Part shown: piece by piece, positions 1 to 12,233 of the stretch
Layout of the letters: every line of letters begins with the position of its first letter
Position numbering within the stretch: position 1 is the first letter of the stretch
Assembly (NCBI GenBank): GCA_034620365.1
Contig: JAQGEQ010000175.1
Span: 868,001-932,000 of the forward strand
Length of the DNA stretch: 64,000 bases
Source: Pegea sp. RAD2-039
Taxonomy: Eukaryota > Chordata > Thaliacea > Salpida > Salpidae
Direction: 5' to 3'
The notes under the pieces: generated by a model
The model's database searches: none
Told to the model about the DNA's origin: nothing
Seen by the model: the letters and a program-made list of their open reading frames with translations, nothing else
Made by a program: the position numbers and the translations under genes

Positions 1-3000
1 TTACAGACGTTAGCTATAAATTCATCTCTTTTAAAAAAGCTTTCACTTTTTTGTTGGTCTTATCTTTTCAATGTTTTATCAACAATAAACTACCAGTAAA
101 TCTTTTGTATGGAGAAAACTGAATAGAAATTATGTTGTATGGCTTTAAAACTTTTCATCGTTTTGTTTATAGCTGAGAAAAAATTGCGAATTTTGTTAAT
201 ATTTGAAAAAAAAAACTGGAAACTTACATAAACTATCTAGTTTCTCTTTAACTTTCAATTAAATTTCAGTAATAACCTAATACTTTAAAGAGTGAGATAA
301 CACAACAGAAGCTAATAAAAGTTGAATATCAAGATTTTTCTCAACCATCAATTACAGGTTTTATAATTAAATAACAATATGAGAAAAATTATTTTATTAC
401 TTTGTGAGTTAATTTGTTAAATGATCAGTTTTTAAGTTGGCTACTGTTTTGATGTTATGTGATTCATGGGGTTTCCATTAATTGATTTTGTTCTTAAACG
501 CGTTTACCTCTAAACGTAATTTTTTAATTTTAGTGAAATTGTACTTTAAAATAACAAATCAAATAAAAGTTAAACAAAAGTTTTATTTAAGAATTTGATG
601 AAAATTGTTTTTATAATGTCAATAAATCAAAATTGAGTCATTTCTCGATCATCTATTTCTATCATGATTCAGTCAATTTTTATTACTGATTTTATAAGTG
701 TTTGTTTAAGTGACTTTCAGAATAACTTTGCAAAAAAATAAAAAAACTGAATTTCGTTTTAACGACACCCTGAATAAATTCTTTCCAACCCCAAATTTAT
801 TTTTACATTAAAGATGAACTTCAGTAAAAAACTAGTTTTATGCTACTAAAAGCTAAAATAATCTATATCTGTAGTTAAAGGACTGAGATTTTTACGAAAT
901 TCAAACAAAAAAATAAAAACTATCAAAAGTAAAAACAATTAATTCGTTGATAATCGTTATACAAACCTATAAATATTATTATTTTTACAAAATTTTGGTT
1001 GAAATTAAATTTTTGATATTATAATTTTCCTAATTAAATATTGTCGCCACCAAATAGTAACTCGAGATACTTCAGGCTTATTAGAAAAAAATTAAGTCAA
1101 AATTCGGTGGTTTTTTAAACAATTTTGACCTTAAAAAGCCAACATATTTAAACTAAAGAAGCTGATAAAATCTATTTTTATAATTTTGAGTAAGTACTAC
1201 AACACATAATAATTTCTGAAAAAATGTAACCTTATCTATTTCGAAAACCTTCAGAGTGAAGATAATTAGTTCATTTAATTGCCTAACATAAGACTTTAAT
1301 TTATTGAGGTATTAATAGAGTTTAAGCTAGTATAGGAAAAAATGCTTATTTGTTCATATTCTGTTTATGTACGTTAGTTTTGAACTTGTTGTAGGTCAGA
1401 TAAACGGCATTGATTAATTACTTTTGTCTTTAACAGCCTAAGCTTAAACATACTTCTCTATCGATTTGTTAATTTCTAAGTAGAATTTTTTAAGAAAAAA
1501 ATTGATAGATATAAATGCATTATATATTCATATCATGTTTATATCGCTTAAAAATAGTCAAAATACTGTTTTTACTTATAGATGAAGTCAACTCATGATT
1601 TGTCGCTTGAAGAAAATAGTAATGTCATTAATATCATAATTTTAATATTTTTATTTGAAATTTATTTTATAGTAAAATCATGAATTCAGTAAAAAGGTAA
1701 AAACCCTTAAAAGTATTTGGTTTGAAGTAAAGATTTAGTAAAACCTAACTAAATGTATAGAAGGTTTAGTAAGTATCGCTAGTTTGCGGTTAAACTAAAT
1801 AATTCTAGAAGACTATATCTACATTCAGAAATTGGTAAATGTTAAAAGCTGTTTGAATTTCATTCGTTGAAAAGTGGCAATAAAACATTGTTGGACTCGT
1901 ATAAAAGGTAAAATTAAAAACAAGACTCAGCCTAAAATATTTCCAGGTTATGATTGATCGGCCAGTACCTCCGTAAACGATGTTACTTTTCTTTACATGA
2001 TTTTAGTAAATTTTCGGTTACATGTACTTTAAAAAATAGGATTTATTTACTATATATTATCTTACATATTATTTGTTGCATTTTTGATAAAATAATTTTG
2101 ATATCGTTTTCAAAAGTTAGAAATATCGGTAAAAAAATAAGAAGTTGAACAGTTTTTAGTGGAATAAGTTGTAACGCTATTTCTTAAAACAATAAGCACT
2201 TTTATAATTCGCTTTAGAAATACAAACTTTTAATTTCAACTAGACAGCAGATCAAAGTTGACTAAGACACCATCTAAAACTTGGCTCTAAAGCAGCTATT
2301 ACTGCTATAGACTTAAGAATATTTTACAAGGTGCATAGTTTTTCAGTAAGCTTCAAAGTATAGGAAAAAAAGATGATTTTTCACCAAAACCCGACTAGCT
2401 AAACCCATCAACTTTAGTTAACCAATTCATACTCCGTGTTTTCAAATATAACTTTGTAGTGTAGAGTAAATTGAATTTTGATATATTTGTTCTAAATGTT
2501 TTTGTAAATCTATTTGTAAGCTTTCATTTATTTAATTGATAAACCTATTTTTTGCAGCATAAAAATGTTTCAGAAATTAATTAAAGATTAAAAAGTAATA
2601 TAAAATAATATTGTCTAATTAAAGGTACCTCTGCATTTGGGGTTTATGACAATCTTTAAATTTTAATAGATAAAAGACTTAAGTTATGACATGAAAGAAC
2701 TCGTTAAAAATGATTGAATATTGACACGAAAACAAAAAAGCTTAATACAAAAACCCTTATGTAAGTTTATTAGTAATTTAAATGTTTGAAATTCAAATTA
2801 TTATCAAATAATGAGACTCATATGAATGGTTTTTACATCCGAATATAAATCATCGGTTTCTTTTGCGCCTTTTGCCAAAAGTTTTGTGCACTAAATCCGT
2901 TCTTAGATAAAACTTAGATTAAGACTCAGATAAAAAGAGTGTTTTTTTTAATTCTGTGTATTTAACAAATTGATTATACAAAATAAGTACTTTTATGCAT

Positions 3001-3347
3001 CAGGATATAAGTAAGTGTTGTTATTTTTTTAAGCGTATAATTGTTATAAAAAATATTTAGACACTTTTTTTTACTCTTTTAATAAAAAATTGTATTACAA
3101 TAAAAATACTACGAATTAAAATAAAAAAGCTTAATCCGCTAGTGGCTTGTATCAGTTCACCATAGCGACAGAAAGAGAATTAGTTTTTATATTTCAAAGA
3201 GTTTAGTTTTTGTTATGTATTTAGGATATAGCTTTTAAAAACTTATATATAGGTAACTAATTGTTATATAATTATATTTATATATTACTAAATTAGAAAA
3301 TATTTTTTTTGACTTTTTTATTTATTTTAGTTTGATCAATCAAAAAT
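1..3347. other. Gene-free 5' flank of AK7
   Basis: No convincing coding exon on either strand. The longest open frame (1954-2148) has no recognisable motif and poor coding character. The sequence is uniformly A+T-rich with many short homopolymer runs. The last 230 bases are the likely AK7 promoter: a short G+C-richer patch around 3130-3170 includes an X-box-like site, followed by TATA-like AT tracts and an acceptor-like TTTTAG at 3325-3330. Confidence 0.6.
3156..3169 (+). promoter_or_regulatory. X-box-like RFX site upstream of AK7
   Basis: TTCACCATAGCGAC matches 13 of 14 positions of the X-box consensus RYYNYYWWRRNRAC; only the first base differs. It lies 179 bases before the AK7 start codon, in the usual range for X-boxes of ciliary genes. 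RFX factors drive axonemal genes in animals, and AK7 is one. The match is seen directly; function is inferred. Confidence 0.5.
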
Positions 3348-6300
3348 ATGTCAGACTTTGATGATGATGAAGAACCATCTCAAAAGATTCGAAGCAAGCG
3401 AGTCTTTATGAATAATGTTGATACGTTCATGGGAAATATACTTTCTAAGGTTATATTTTGATTTGATTTTTGTTTTTTTTTGTTCACTGTTCTAGTTTTT
3501 TAAGATAAAATAAGTCTTTAGATTCAGTTATTTATGATGTTTGAATTGTAAAAAAGCTCAAGGTCAATAATTGTTGTAAATAAAATAATAATATTTTAAT
3601 TAAATATAGAGTTGTCAATTTAGTAAACTCTCTCTGATGATTTTTCATCAAATATTTACTTGACTTTAATATTTTCAAGCATTTAGCTGAAAGTGCTGTT
3701 GGAGCAACTTTAGAAGATCTTCCAGAAGAGGAAGAAGAAGAAGAGGATGATGAACAATCATTAAAACCAGATGTTCATAAAAAAACTGGGATGTATAGAA
3801 TAATTGGGACATTAAAAGATAAAAATCAGTCTCCACCATCTCATCTTGCTGACTATGTAAATGAAGTATCTTACTTGATATAAATAAGACTTTATAATTT
3901 TGTTATTGAAGATAAATTAGTTGTTATTATGATTATTTGATTGATAATTCCTATTTCACTTCATTAAAAGATATTTCATTTGAAATTATAAAAATCTCTT
4001 ATATGCATAGTTTTGGAGCAAATTTTGTAATTCTTGCATATTCTGAATAAGTTATCAATAAAAGAAATGAAACTATCATTATTTTTTTACAAATTTAAAG
4101 TAGTCAGTTTTAGTTTAATTAATTTGTTATAAATTGAAGACCTAAAAGTTTAATTATTCTCTACAATAGCTTTGGATAGTTAAGAAATTACTTAATAAGC
4201 ATTTATCAAACCTATAAAAAAATCTTTTTAAAAGTTTGTCATTATTGTCATAATTTTAAAGTAATTACAAAGAGCTGATTATAATAATTTTATCTAATTT
4301 TTTCAGTGTGATGACAAAGAAGAACCTCTGGAAAAATTGATGGAAAGCGATATCATTATATACAACATAACTGAAGAAGCAGACTCAGTAGATGAGGCTG
4401 TTTGGGCTATTTCTAGCTTACATGCAGAAATTGACAATTTTGATAACCCCAAAATGTTTATTTTGTTATCTACAGTACTTACATGGGCAAATAGCAAACC
4501 ACTTGATCCTGTTAGTTTGTTTTTTATTTTAATAAACAGTTCAAATATTTTATAGTTTTGATATTTATTTTAATTTATTTAAATAATAAAAAAAAACAAT
4601 TTTTACTGTTTAATGTTTAATTTTTTATAAATAAAATCATTTTATAAACAAACTTTAGGAAGATCCTGAAATACCGTTTACAGAAGATGACTACAGAAGA
4701 CGAAGAAGTCATTCTAATTATAAAGATCATATAAGTGCTGAAAAACTAGTAACAAAATATGGAAAAACTGTAAATATATAAAATGTTATAAAAGTAAAAT
4801 GATTTCAATTTGTTAAACAGTTAATTATTTGTATAATTAATTTTATCATAACATGTTTCAAGTCATATATTAACTGGTATTGTTGTTTCAAAAGAACAAA
4901 CAAAAGCTACAAACATATGTAATTGCATCTGGCATTACATATGGTATGGGAGAAAACTATTTTCATTATCTTTTCAAGGTAATTGTTTGTAGTTTTTTAG
5001 AAAGCTAAATCGATAACTTCATCTTCAAACTTGAAATTTGTTTGATGTAATAATTCAATTTGTTAATTTTGTGGATATTTATTAGCAAGCTTGGTTGGGA
5101 AACTCTCCAGCCTTACCATGCTTTGGTCAGGGAACAAATGTGATTCCAACCATACACATTAAAGATTTAGCAAGGTGAACTTCAATTATCTTTATGTATA
5201 TTGCTTACTATACTTTTTAATAGGATGAATAATTTATATCTTTTAGTAAAATTTAGAATTATTAAAAAAATTATAAACTACAATAGTCAAAATGAAATAT
5301 AAAACTTGGTGTGTTACAGTATTGTTCAAAATGTAATGGATTTAAAACCAAAGTCCAGGTATATTGTTGCCGTAGATGACTCAATGAACACTCTACAAGA
5401 AATTGTGAAAGTAATTTGAAAATTTATATCCTATAAAATAAAACTTACAATGTGTCACAAACAGTAGAATAATTTCAATTATTTAGTATAAAAATTGAGT
5501 TTTTTTACAGTGTATCAGTAAGCATTTAGGAACAGGAAAAGTTCAAAATATTCCTGCTGAAGATGCGTTACTCATAAAAGATTTGAAAGTAAGTAACTGG
5601 CTTAAATGATCAAAGCTTAAAAGATTCTTGCTAGCAACATGAATTTGATTCACTTCTTATCGATTTACGAATGGAGGGAATGTTAATTAAAGAGTCCATG
5701 AATATTCCCTGGACTGCTGAAACTGGATTTATTGATTATATTTCTAAAATTTCACGAGAATACAAGAAAACTAGGAAGCTTTTGGTATGTCAATACTCGC
5801 TTGTAATAAAATAACATTTAATGTGAATCATTGACTCGTAGCCAATGAGAATCTGTATATTGGGACCTCCAGCTAGTGGAAAGTCAACAATAGCAAAATT
5901 AGTCTCTGAAAAATACAAGATTCATCACATTCATCTGAATCAAGTTATTAAAGACACAATTAATCGACTAGAAGAAAGTGCTGCCAAAGTGGAAAAAGTA
6001 AATCAGATTTTTGTTTAAAATTAAAAGTTTCTGAAATTTTTTATGTTTAGTTTGCAAATGGTGAAATTGAAGAAAATGAAGAAGAAAATGATGAAGATGA
6101 AGAAAGCAGTCTTCAGGAAGATATCGAACTGTTGGAACAAGTAAATGAAAGCAAAAAAGAGAATGGCGGAAGAATTGAAGATTCAATCTTGATTCATTTT
6201 GTTCGGGATACATTGAAATCAATGAAATGCCAGAACCAGGGTTTTATATTAGATGGATTCCCAAAGACTTATGAACAAGCAAAAGAGTTGTTTGCAGGTG

Positions 6301-7498
6301 ATTAAAGCTGAGTTCGGAAAACAAAATTATTTTAAACCAGACATTGAATCGAATAAAACTTGTATAATTGAGTCTTAAATATTTGATTCAATTTTAGCTG
6401 GTGATGAAGAAGAAAGTGAAGACTCAAGAAACAACAAATTCGATCCGACTATTATGCCTGAACTGGTGTTATCTTTACAAGCCAGTGATGAACAGTTAAA
6501 AAACCGAGTGATGGATTTACCTGAAGAAACAATTCAAGTAAGTCTTAAACTCAAATCTTATCTTGAAAAAATAATTTTTGATTTTTAATACTTTTACAAA
6601 CTCGGATATAAGCTACAAAGTTCAATTTTGAACTTTTTAATTGCTGTTTTGTATAATTATTTAAAAATCTATCCAATTTTCTCAACTAGAAAATAAATTC
6701 TAAAAAAATTAAAATTAATCTTTTGAATATTTCGATTTTTACAAATTGTTTGTAAATAGGGAACTCATAATACAGAAGAAGAGTTTTTAAGAAGATTACA
6801 AGAGTTTAGAAATATAAACGTTGATGATGAAAGTGTTCTTAATTACTTTGATGAATTAGAAATACATCCAGAAAACATCAGTGAGATTTTAACTTGATTT
6901 CTTTATTTAAATAAAAAGTTATTTTTCTTGAAGCAATCAGCGATAAAGATACCGAAAGCTATCCTAGAATCATTCATCATGTCAATCATTTGATGGGAGA
7001 ACCTCGGAACTACGGTCCCACACCTGAAGAGAAACTTGAAGAAGATCGTTTGAAGGTTGCAGAAAAGATGAAGAAAGAAGCAGAAGAGCGGGAAATCCGT
7101 CAACAGAAGCAATCAGAAGAGTTAGCTTTACTGAGAGAGAGACAAAAACAATGGGTATGATTTCATCAAAAAGTTGTTCTTAAACCACAAACAATATCAT
7201 CGAATAAATCGGTCTACAGCGGGAACGTTTAGATGAAATCAAGCAGCAAGAACGGGAGCTTTTAGAAGAGCAATCACTTCCTCTGCGCAATTTCTTGATG
7301 AAACATGTCATGCCAACTCTAACTTCTGGACTTATAGAAGTTTGTAAGATTCGACCGGAAGATCCAGTCGATTATTTGGTAATTATTTTTTATCAATTGT
7401 TGATTTTATCAAAAGATTTGAATAATTTGATGAATAAAAATCTTTTTGTTGGTTTTTAGGCGGAGTATCTCTTTAAGAACAATCCTGATATTGAATAG
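3348..7498 (+). CDS. AK7: Adenylate kinase 7, axonemal (complete, 16 exons)
   Basis: Coding exons: 3348-3449, 3680-3856, 4307-4510, 4659-4769, 4895-4978, 5086-5174, 5320-5410, 5511-5588, 5635-5784, 5842-5997, 6051-6297, 6398-6537, 6760-6880, 6934-7154, 7220-7378, 7460-7498. All junctions are GT-AG and keep frame, giving 722 residues, very close to vertebrate AK7. Domains in order: an N-terminal Rossmann/epimerase-like region (about 18-360) with a Glu/Asp run near 45-57; an adenylate kinase domain with P-loop GPPASGKS at 370-377 and the motif [10 protein letters not shown]; a Glu/Arg/Lys-rich helical stretch; and a C-terminal DPY-30 motif containing [17 protein letters not shown]7 interconverts adenine nucleotides and is known as a component of motile cilia and sperm flagella; the DPY-30 motif normally docks to AKAP-type helices. 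The start follows an acceptor-like TTTTAG by 17 bases. AATAAA signals follow the stop. Confidence 0.95.
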
Positions 7499-8396
7499 AT
7501 AATCTACTAAAATCCTCTAACTTTGCTTTCTAATCTACTTGATGCTCAATTTTCAAACACAATGTATAAAACGCAGCAAATAAGCCACTGTAATAAACTT
7601 GATTTACAAATAAAAAGTTTTTTGTATTTTTATAAATTTAGGATTTTTAAATATTTAAAGAGTTTTAAATAACTAGAATCTTTTAAAAAGTTTCATGAGT
7701 AGACAATTTTGATGTTTGATAAAAATGGATTTGCTTTCTCAGAATAAAATCAAGTTAAACAATTTTAGATTGAAATCTTTTATTTAAGATAAAGATAGCG
7801 ACTTGGTGATCGTAAATGGATTTATTTTTTCAGACTTAATTAATTTACAAAATTGAAGAAATTATTTTTCCAAAAACAAGTTAAATCTTCTTGTTATTAA
7901 ACCTTGTCTTGAATCTGCAAAAACAAAGTTTGCAAAATTTTATTGTAGAAAATCTTATTACTTTGAAAACAAAACTTTTTGACTTTAATTAAAACAAATC
8001 TCATTTTTTATCATTTAAAGTTGGTTTTCGCAATAAGTTGATTAACTATTTTCATGCTTTCTAAGATAAAAGATGTTTATTTGCTTCTGTTTAAGCATTG
8101 ATTGATGCTTGGAAATATAAAAGATACATATAAGGCAACTTCCATAAATTTTTTACTTAGTAGATTTTCTTTATTTTATAAATAACCATAAATTTTTTTG
8201 GCGAAAACAATAAATAATAAAACAGAGAAAGAGTTTTTAATTAACTTAAAATAATTCAAATAATCTATCACAAATTGTTCAAACCATCTGAATGATCTTT
8301 AGAAGTAGATAACTACACAAACAGTAGTTAGTCTAATAGTGAGTTAAGTGATTAAAACACTTTTAATTGCCTTTTACTTACTTTATTGGAGACCGT
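7499..8396. other. Convergent intergenic region
   Basis: The 3' flanks of AK7 (+) and the secreted Tyr/His-rich gene (-) meet here. Apart from the AK7 poly(A) signals I see only AT-rich sequence. Confidence 0.5.
7592..7614 (+). terminator. AK7 poly(A) signals
   Basis: Two AATAAA hexamers at 7592-7597 and 7609-7614, about 95-115 bases after the AK7 stop codon. The position is normal for cleavage and polyadenylation; which one is used cannot be told. Confidence 0.55.
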
Positions 8397-9029
8397 TTAG
8401 TAATAAGATGGGTTTTTATAACCCAATCCTAAGGCGTAATAATGATTTGGTACTTTGGCACAATATTCACTGTATCCAGATGGATGATAACCTGTATGGA
8501 AAGAGATACAAAGAAACAATGACAAAGATTTATTTGTAAAAAAACGAGCAATTATTGTAGCTTAATCTCTTACCAAATAAGCTAGTATACAATAAGAAAA
8601 ATAATTAATAAATTTATTCTAAGTTTTAATGTTTCAAAATAAGCTAAACTTACAAGCTCCAAGATTATGCTGAGAGTAAGGATGGTAATGATGGGGTAAA
8701 TAAGGATGATATTCATAAGAATCATCTTCAGAAGTATCTGTTGAAAAATCTATAGGACAAATCGATGACACATATTGTTTAGGTGGTGTAGAAAGACTAG
8801 CTATAGTTGGTGTTGGTGGTTCAGCTGGTGCAACTGCTGGAGAAAGTCCATGAGGGCAAGCTACATTTGGTGAAACCGTATGATCATCAGCATGTAAAGA
8901 ATAAGCTCCTGTACTAGTATGTGTAGTCCGTGTTGGTTGGCTACTACTTCCACTAGTAGTTCCACTACTAGAAGAAGCTGCAGTAATACCAATTAAAGCT
9001 ACAAATATAATCCAATTTTGTAGATGCAT
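8397..9029 (-). CDS. Secreted Tyr/His-rich protein, two exons
   Basis: Exon 1 is 9029-8654 and exon 2 is 8491-8397. Donor GTAAGT and an acceptor ending CCATACAG join in frame, creating a Cys codon across the junction; the product is 156 residues. Residues 1-20 (MHLQNWIIFVALIGITAASS) form a clear signal peptide. A Ser/Thr/Gly stretch (about 19-42) resembles an O-glycosylated linker, followed by a Pro/Ala-rich part. The last 55 residues hold 13 Tyr and 7 His, including HPYLPHHYHPYSQH and a terminal PSYY. Four cysteines remain after the signal peptide, enough for two disulfides. A TATA box lies 62 bases before the ATG. I recognise no family. Composition is like extracellular structural or adhesive proteins rich in Tyr, but that is inference; a precursor of short peptides is an alternative. 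Confidence 0.72.
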
Positions 9030-12000
9030 TATCAGTCTCTACTTATAGACATAAGTAATTTAGACAAATATTTCATATCTTTTGATTTGCCTTTTTATAC
9101 TTCTATCGACCTTACCACAAAAACAAAATTCTTTAGAGTTAAGTTATTAGTGTCTCTTTATTATCTTTTTACCTGTTATAATAACAAAATCATATCAATC
9201 AAAACGTTATGTTTGTATAAATGGTTTGGGCAAACTAAACCAACAAATTATTGCTTATTTCAGTAAACAGTTATCAGAACTACTTGTCTCAAGTACATCA
9301 TAAGTTGACCTTCAAAACCTACAAAAGTTTGATTACAGCATCATCAATCTTCATTACATTGCAACATTTAAAAACTTACACTATTTATGAAATTTAACGC
9401 TGCAATATTTACTGGTTTGTATTCTTTAGATTCAAGTAAAAAAACTTCTTTTATGAAATAGTTGACAGATAATTATGATTATTACTGTTAGCCGGGTACC
9501 TCTTAACTACTTTATCAACTGTTGTTGCTGTAAAATATTAAAATAACCAACATATTATTAATAATCAGGTTGTGAGTTTAATAAGGACATTCATGAAAGA
9601 TTAATGTTGGATTAAAAACCACTAAAGTTAGATTAGAAGTTTATTTTTTAAACTAAACAAACCCTTTTATGTTTAATTAACTAATCATCTCTTTATGATA
9701 CTAAACTTTTAAAGAAGCTTCAAGTTTTTTTAATTAATTGCTTTAAGAAAAACTTAAAAACAAATAAATATCTTAGAGTTTGTATTTTAACTTGCAGTCC
9801 ATTTAAATGAAATGTTGAAATGTTGTCATAATGCTTGAATAAATCAATAACAGACAAATTATGGTTCCGAAAATAAACAGTTTTACACAAACACAACACT
9901 TTTGATGGTATTAAAGTATATTTAAGTGTTATTTGATAATAAAATATAACAATAGTATTTGCTTGAGTCAAAATATAATTTCTTTGATGATTGGCACAAG
10001 CTGTGAAATTTTAGTTTTCTTTACTTGAAATCAAAACATTTAGGCTGGTCGAAAAAAGCTTTATCAGCTATAAACAGAGACACTTCAAAGTATTTGGCTC
10101 TACTATTTAATTTCTTTAAAGTTTACACTAAAGTAAATCTTTAGCTGCTTGCCAAAAAGTACTGTAAACCATCAGCACCTTTATTTATACCGTTGCTATG
10201 CTCTAAGATGTCCTTATCATCATTGATGTTAACTCCTATTTTACAATTTTTTTATTTATCTTGAGTGATTTTTCACCCCTTACTTTTGCTGAAAAGTTTT
10301 TGTAAAATTAAGTTTGCGGTGTTCCAAGGTATCTCTTAGAAAACATTTGAAAGTTAGATAACATAAAATTTGTATGATTTTTATACTATCATAAATTACT
10401 GAAGGATATCATTTAGATAAATCTTTGTTCTTTTAAAAGCTACTTTTTTAAGCTAACTAAAAATGAATTACTTTTTAGCTATCTAATAATAAGACAGTTT
10501 AACGATCCTAAAAAAAGTAAAACGTTTTTTATTATTTGATTATTTAAGTTAAAGTTAAATGAATAAATGAATTTATCTTTCCAAAAATAATAAAAAATGT
10601 TTATATAAGTTAGTTAAAATTCCTCTAATTTGCTTTGCAGTCTACTTGAAGTAGATAGTTAAATTTGGTTTCACAAAAACTTGATGTTATCATCTCTATT
10701 TTCCTGTTTTATATAAAAGAAAATTGCTAATATTGCTTATATAATATAATGATTTTATAAAAAACTTCTAATTTTATGAAACAATTATTTTTGATTAAAT
10801 TCAAAAAACAAATGTAAAACTTTTTAAAAGTGTTTTTCAAAATTTAATTTTAATAAATGCAAATTATTTCAGTAAAAAGAGTTTCTAATACAATAAAATC
10901 TTTTGTCGCATTCCACATTCCAAAAGCCTAAAAAGAAAAACGAGACTGTTTAATGAAACTCTAACTAAAGTAAAAAGAAATCATCAACTTGTCGTCGAAG
11001 GAAGAATAATTTTTATAAGATTTCACCAAATTTGCTTTTACTTCTCTTATTAATTTATTAAATTTACTTTTCAATTACAGACTTTTAAAACCATTCGTAA
11101 AGTTTTATTTTTTAAATTAGAACAAATTTTAAGAGTCCTTTTCATTCCTAAAAAAAATGGTCAGGCCAAAATTCCATAGATAATTTTCATCTGAAAGATA
11201 ATTAAACGATGATTACTTAATATTTGGTAAAAAAGAAAAAAATCTTGGCAGTATTCGCATTATTATTTTTTACCTTTTTTGTATCTCTAGAAGGAAAACG
11301 AATAACAGCTCTGAAGTTGTTGTATAATATAAAAAATATTCGAAGTATTATAATTAAGTTTATTGGATTTATTTGACAGTTACTGTTAAAAGAGTAAAGT
11401 TGCTTTTGAAACAAACGTGTTTTCGTGTTATGTGCTGGGTATTAACCGAAAATGATAATTAAATGATTTAAGAATAAGTTGTAGCTGCATAACTTTGCTT
11501 CAAACTGTAGACAGAGTTTGGTTAAGATTTATAAAATTCAAAGTTTTGCACGTGAAATGAAAATATTGAATAATCATTAAAATTTGTTTGAAACTATTAT
11601 GAAATAATAGACATTTGCTACTTTCAGCACTTTTAATTATGGTATTGATCTAATTGATCATGCTCATATAAACAACACCATAAAGTTTGAAAAAAGATTA
11701 TGTCCAGCATTAAAATTTGGTTTATTAACAAAAAATTTTGCAAATAGATGAAGTAATAAGAGCTTAAAATTGTATTATTTATAAATAGAACACTTCAAAG
11801 GCTGCAAGCTTTATATTAAAAGCAGCTGAATAAAATCTATTACCATTCTAATTTCGAAGTTAATTTACCTGAAAAGGCCATAGAAAATGATGGTAGAGAA
11901 AAAGAAAAATTTCAAGTGTTTTTAAGATGTTTCTTAAGGCTTATTATAAAATTATAAAAGACTGATGAATAACACTAGAAGCAAAGTATCAAAATAAAGT

Positions 12001-12233
12001 TGATGAAAAAAGTAACTAACAAATGAAATATATTGATACTGCATTTTCATTGGTTAACAATTTCTTGATTTTAATTATGCAAAATTATTCGTAGCTCAAT
12101 CCCAAAGTAAGAAAGAAGAAAGATTATAAAAGAAAAACATAAATATTTTCTAAATGCACCATAATCCAATAAAATTGCTCTTCTAGCTCAAAATTGCTGA
12201 GTTATAGAATTGAATTTTTAATAATTTCATAGT
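9030..12233. other. Intergenic, no gene seen
   Basis: Lies between two minus-strand genes. Contains the TATA box of the secreted gene at its left end and an ATTAAA (12217-12222, minus) that could be the poly(A) signal of the WxxW gene at its right end. No exon with coding character was found. A CACGTG palindrome occurs at 11549. Confidence 0.5.
9091..9099 (-). promoter_or_regulatory. TATA box of the secreted Tyr/His-rich gene
   Basis: TATAAAAAG on the minus strand, 62 bases before the ATG at 9029. With initiation about 30 bases downstream it would leave a 5' UTR of roughly 30 bases. This supports the ATG choice and suggests ordinary TATA-driven, tightly regulated transcription. Confidence 0.55.

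Noticed and set aside
9482-9500. GCCGGGTACC patch resembling part of a tRNA
   Set aside because: No cloverleaf or second box can be formed around it.
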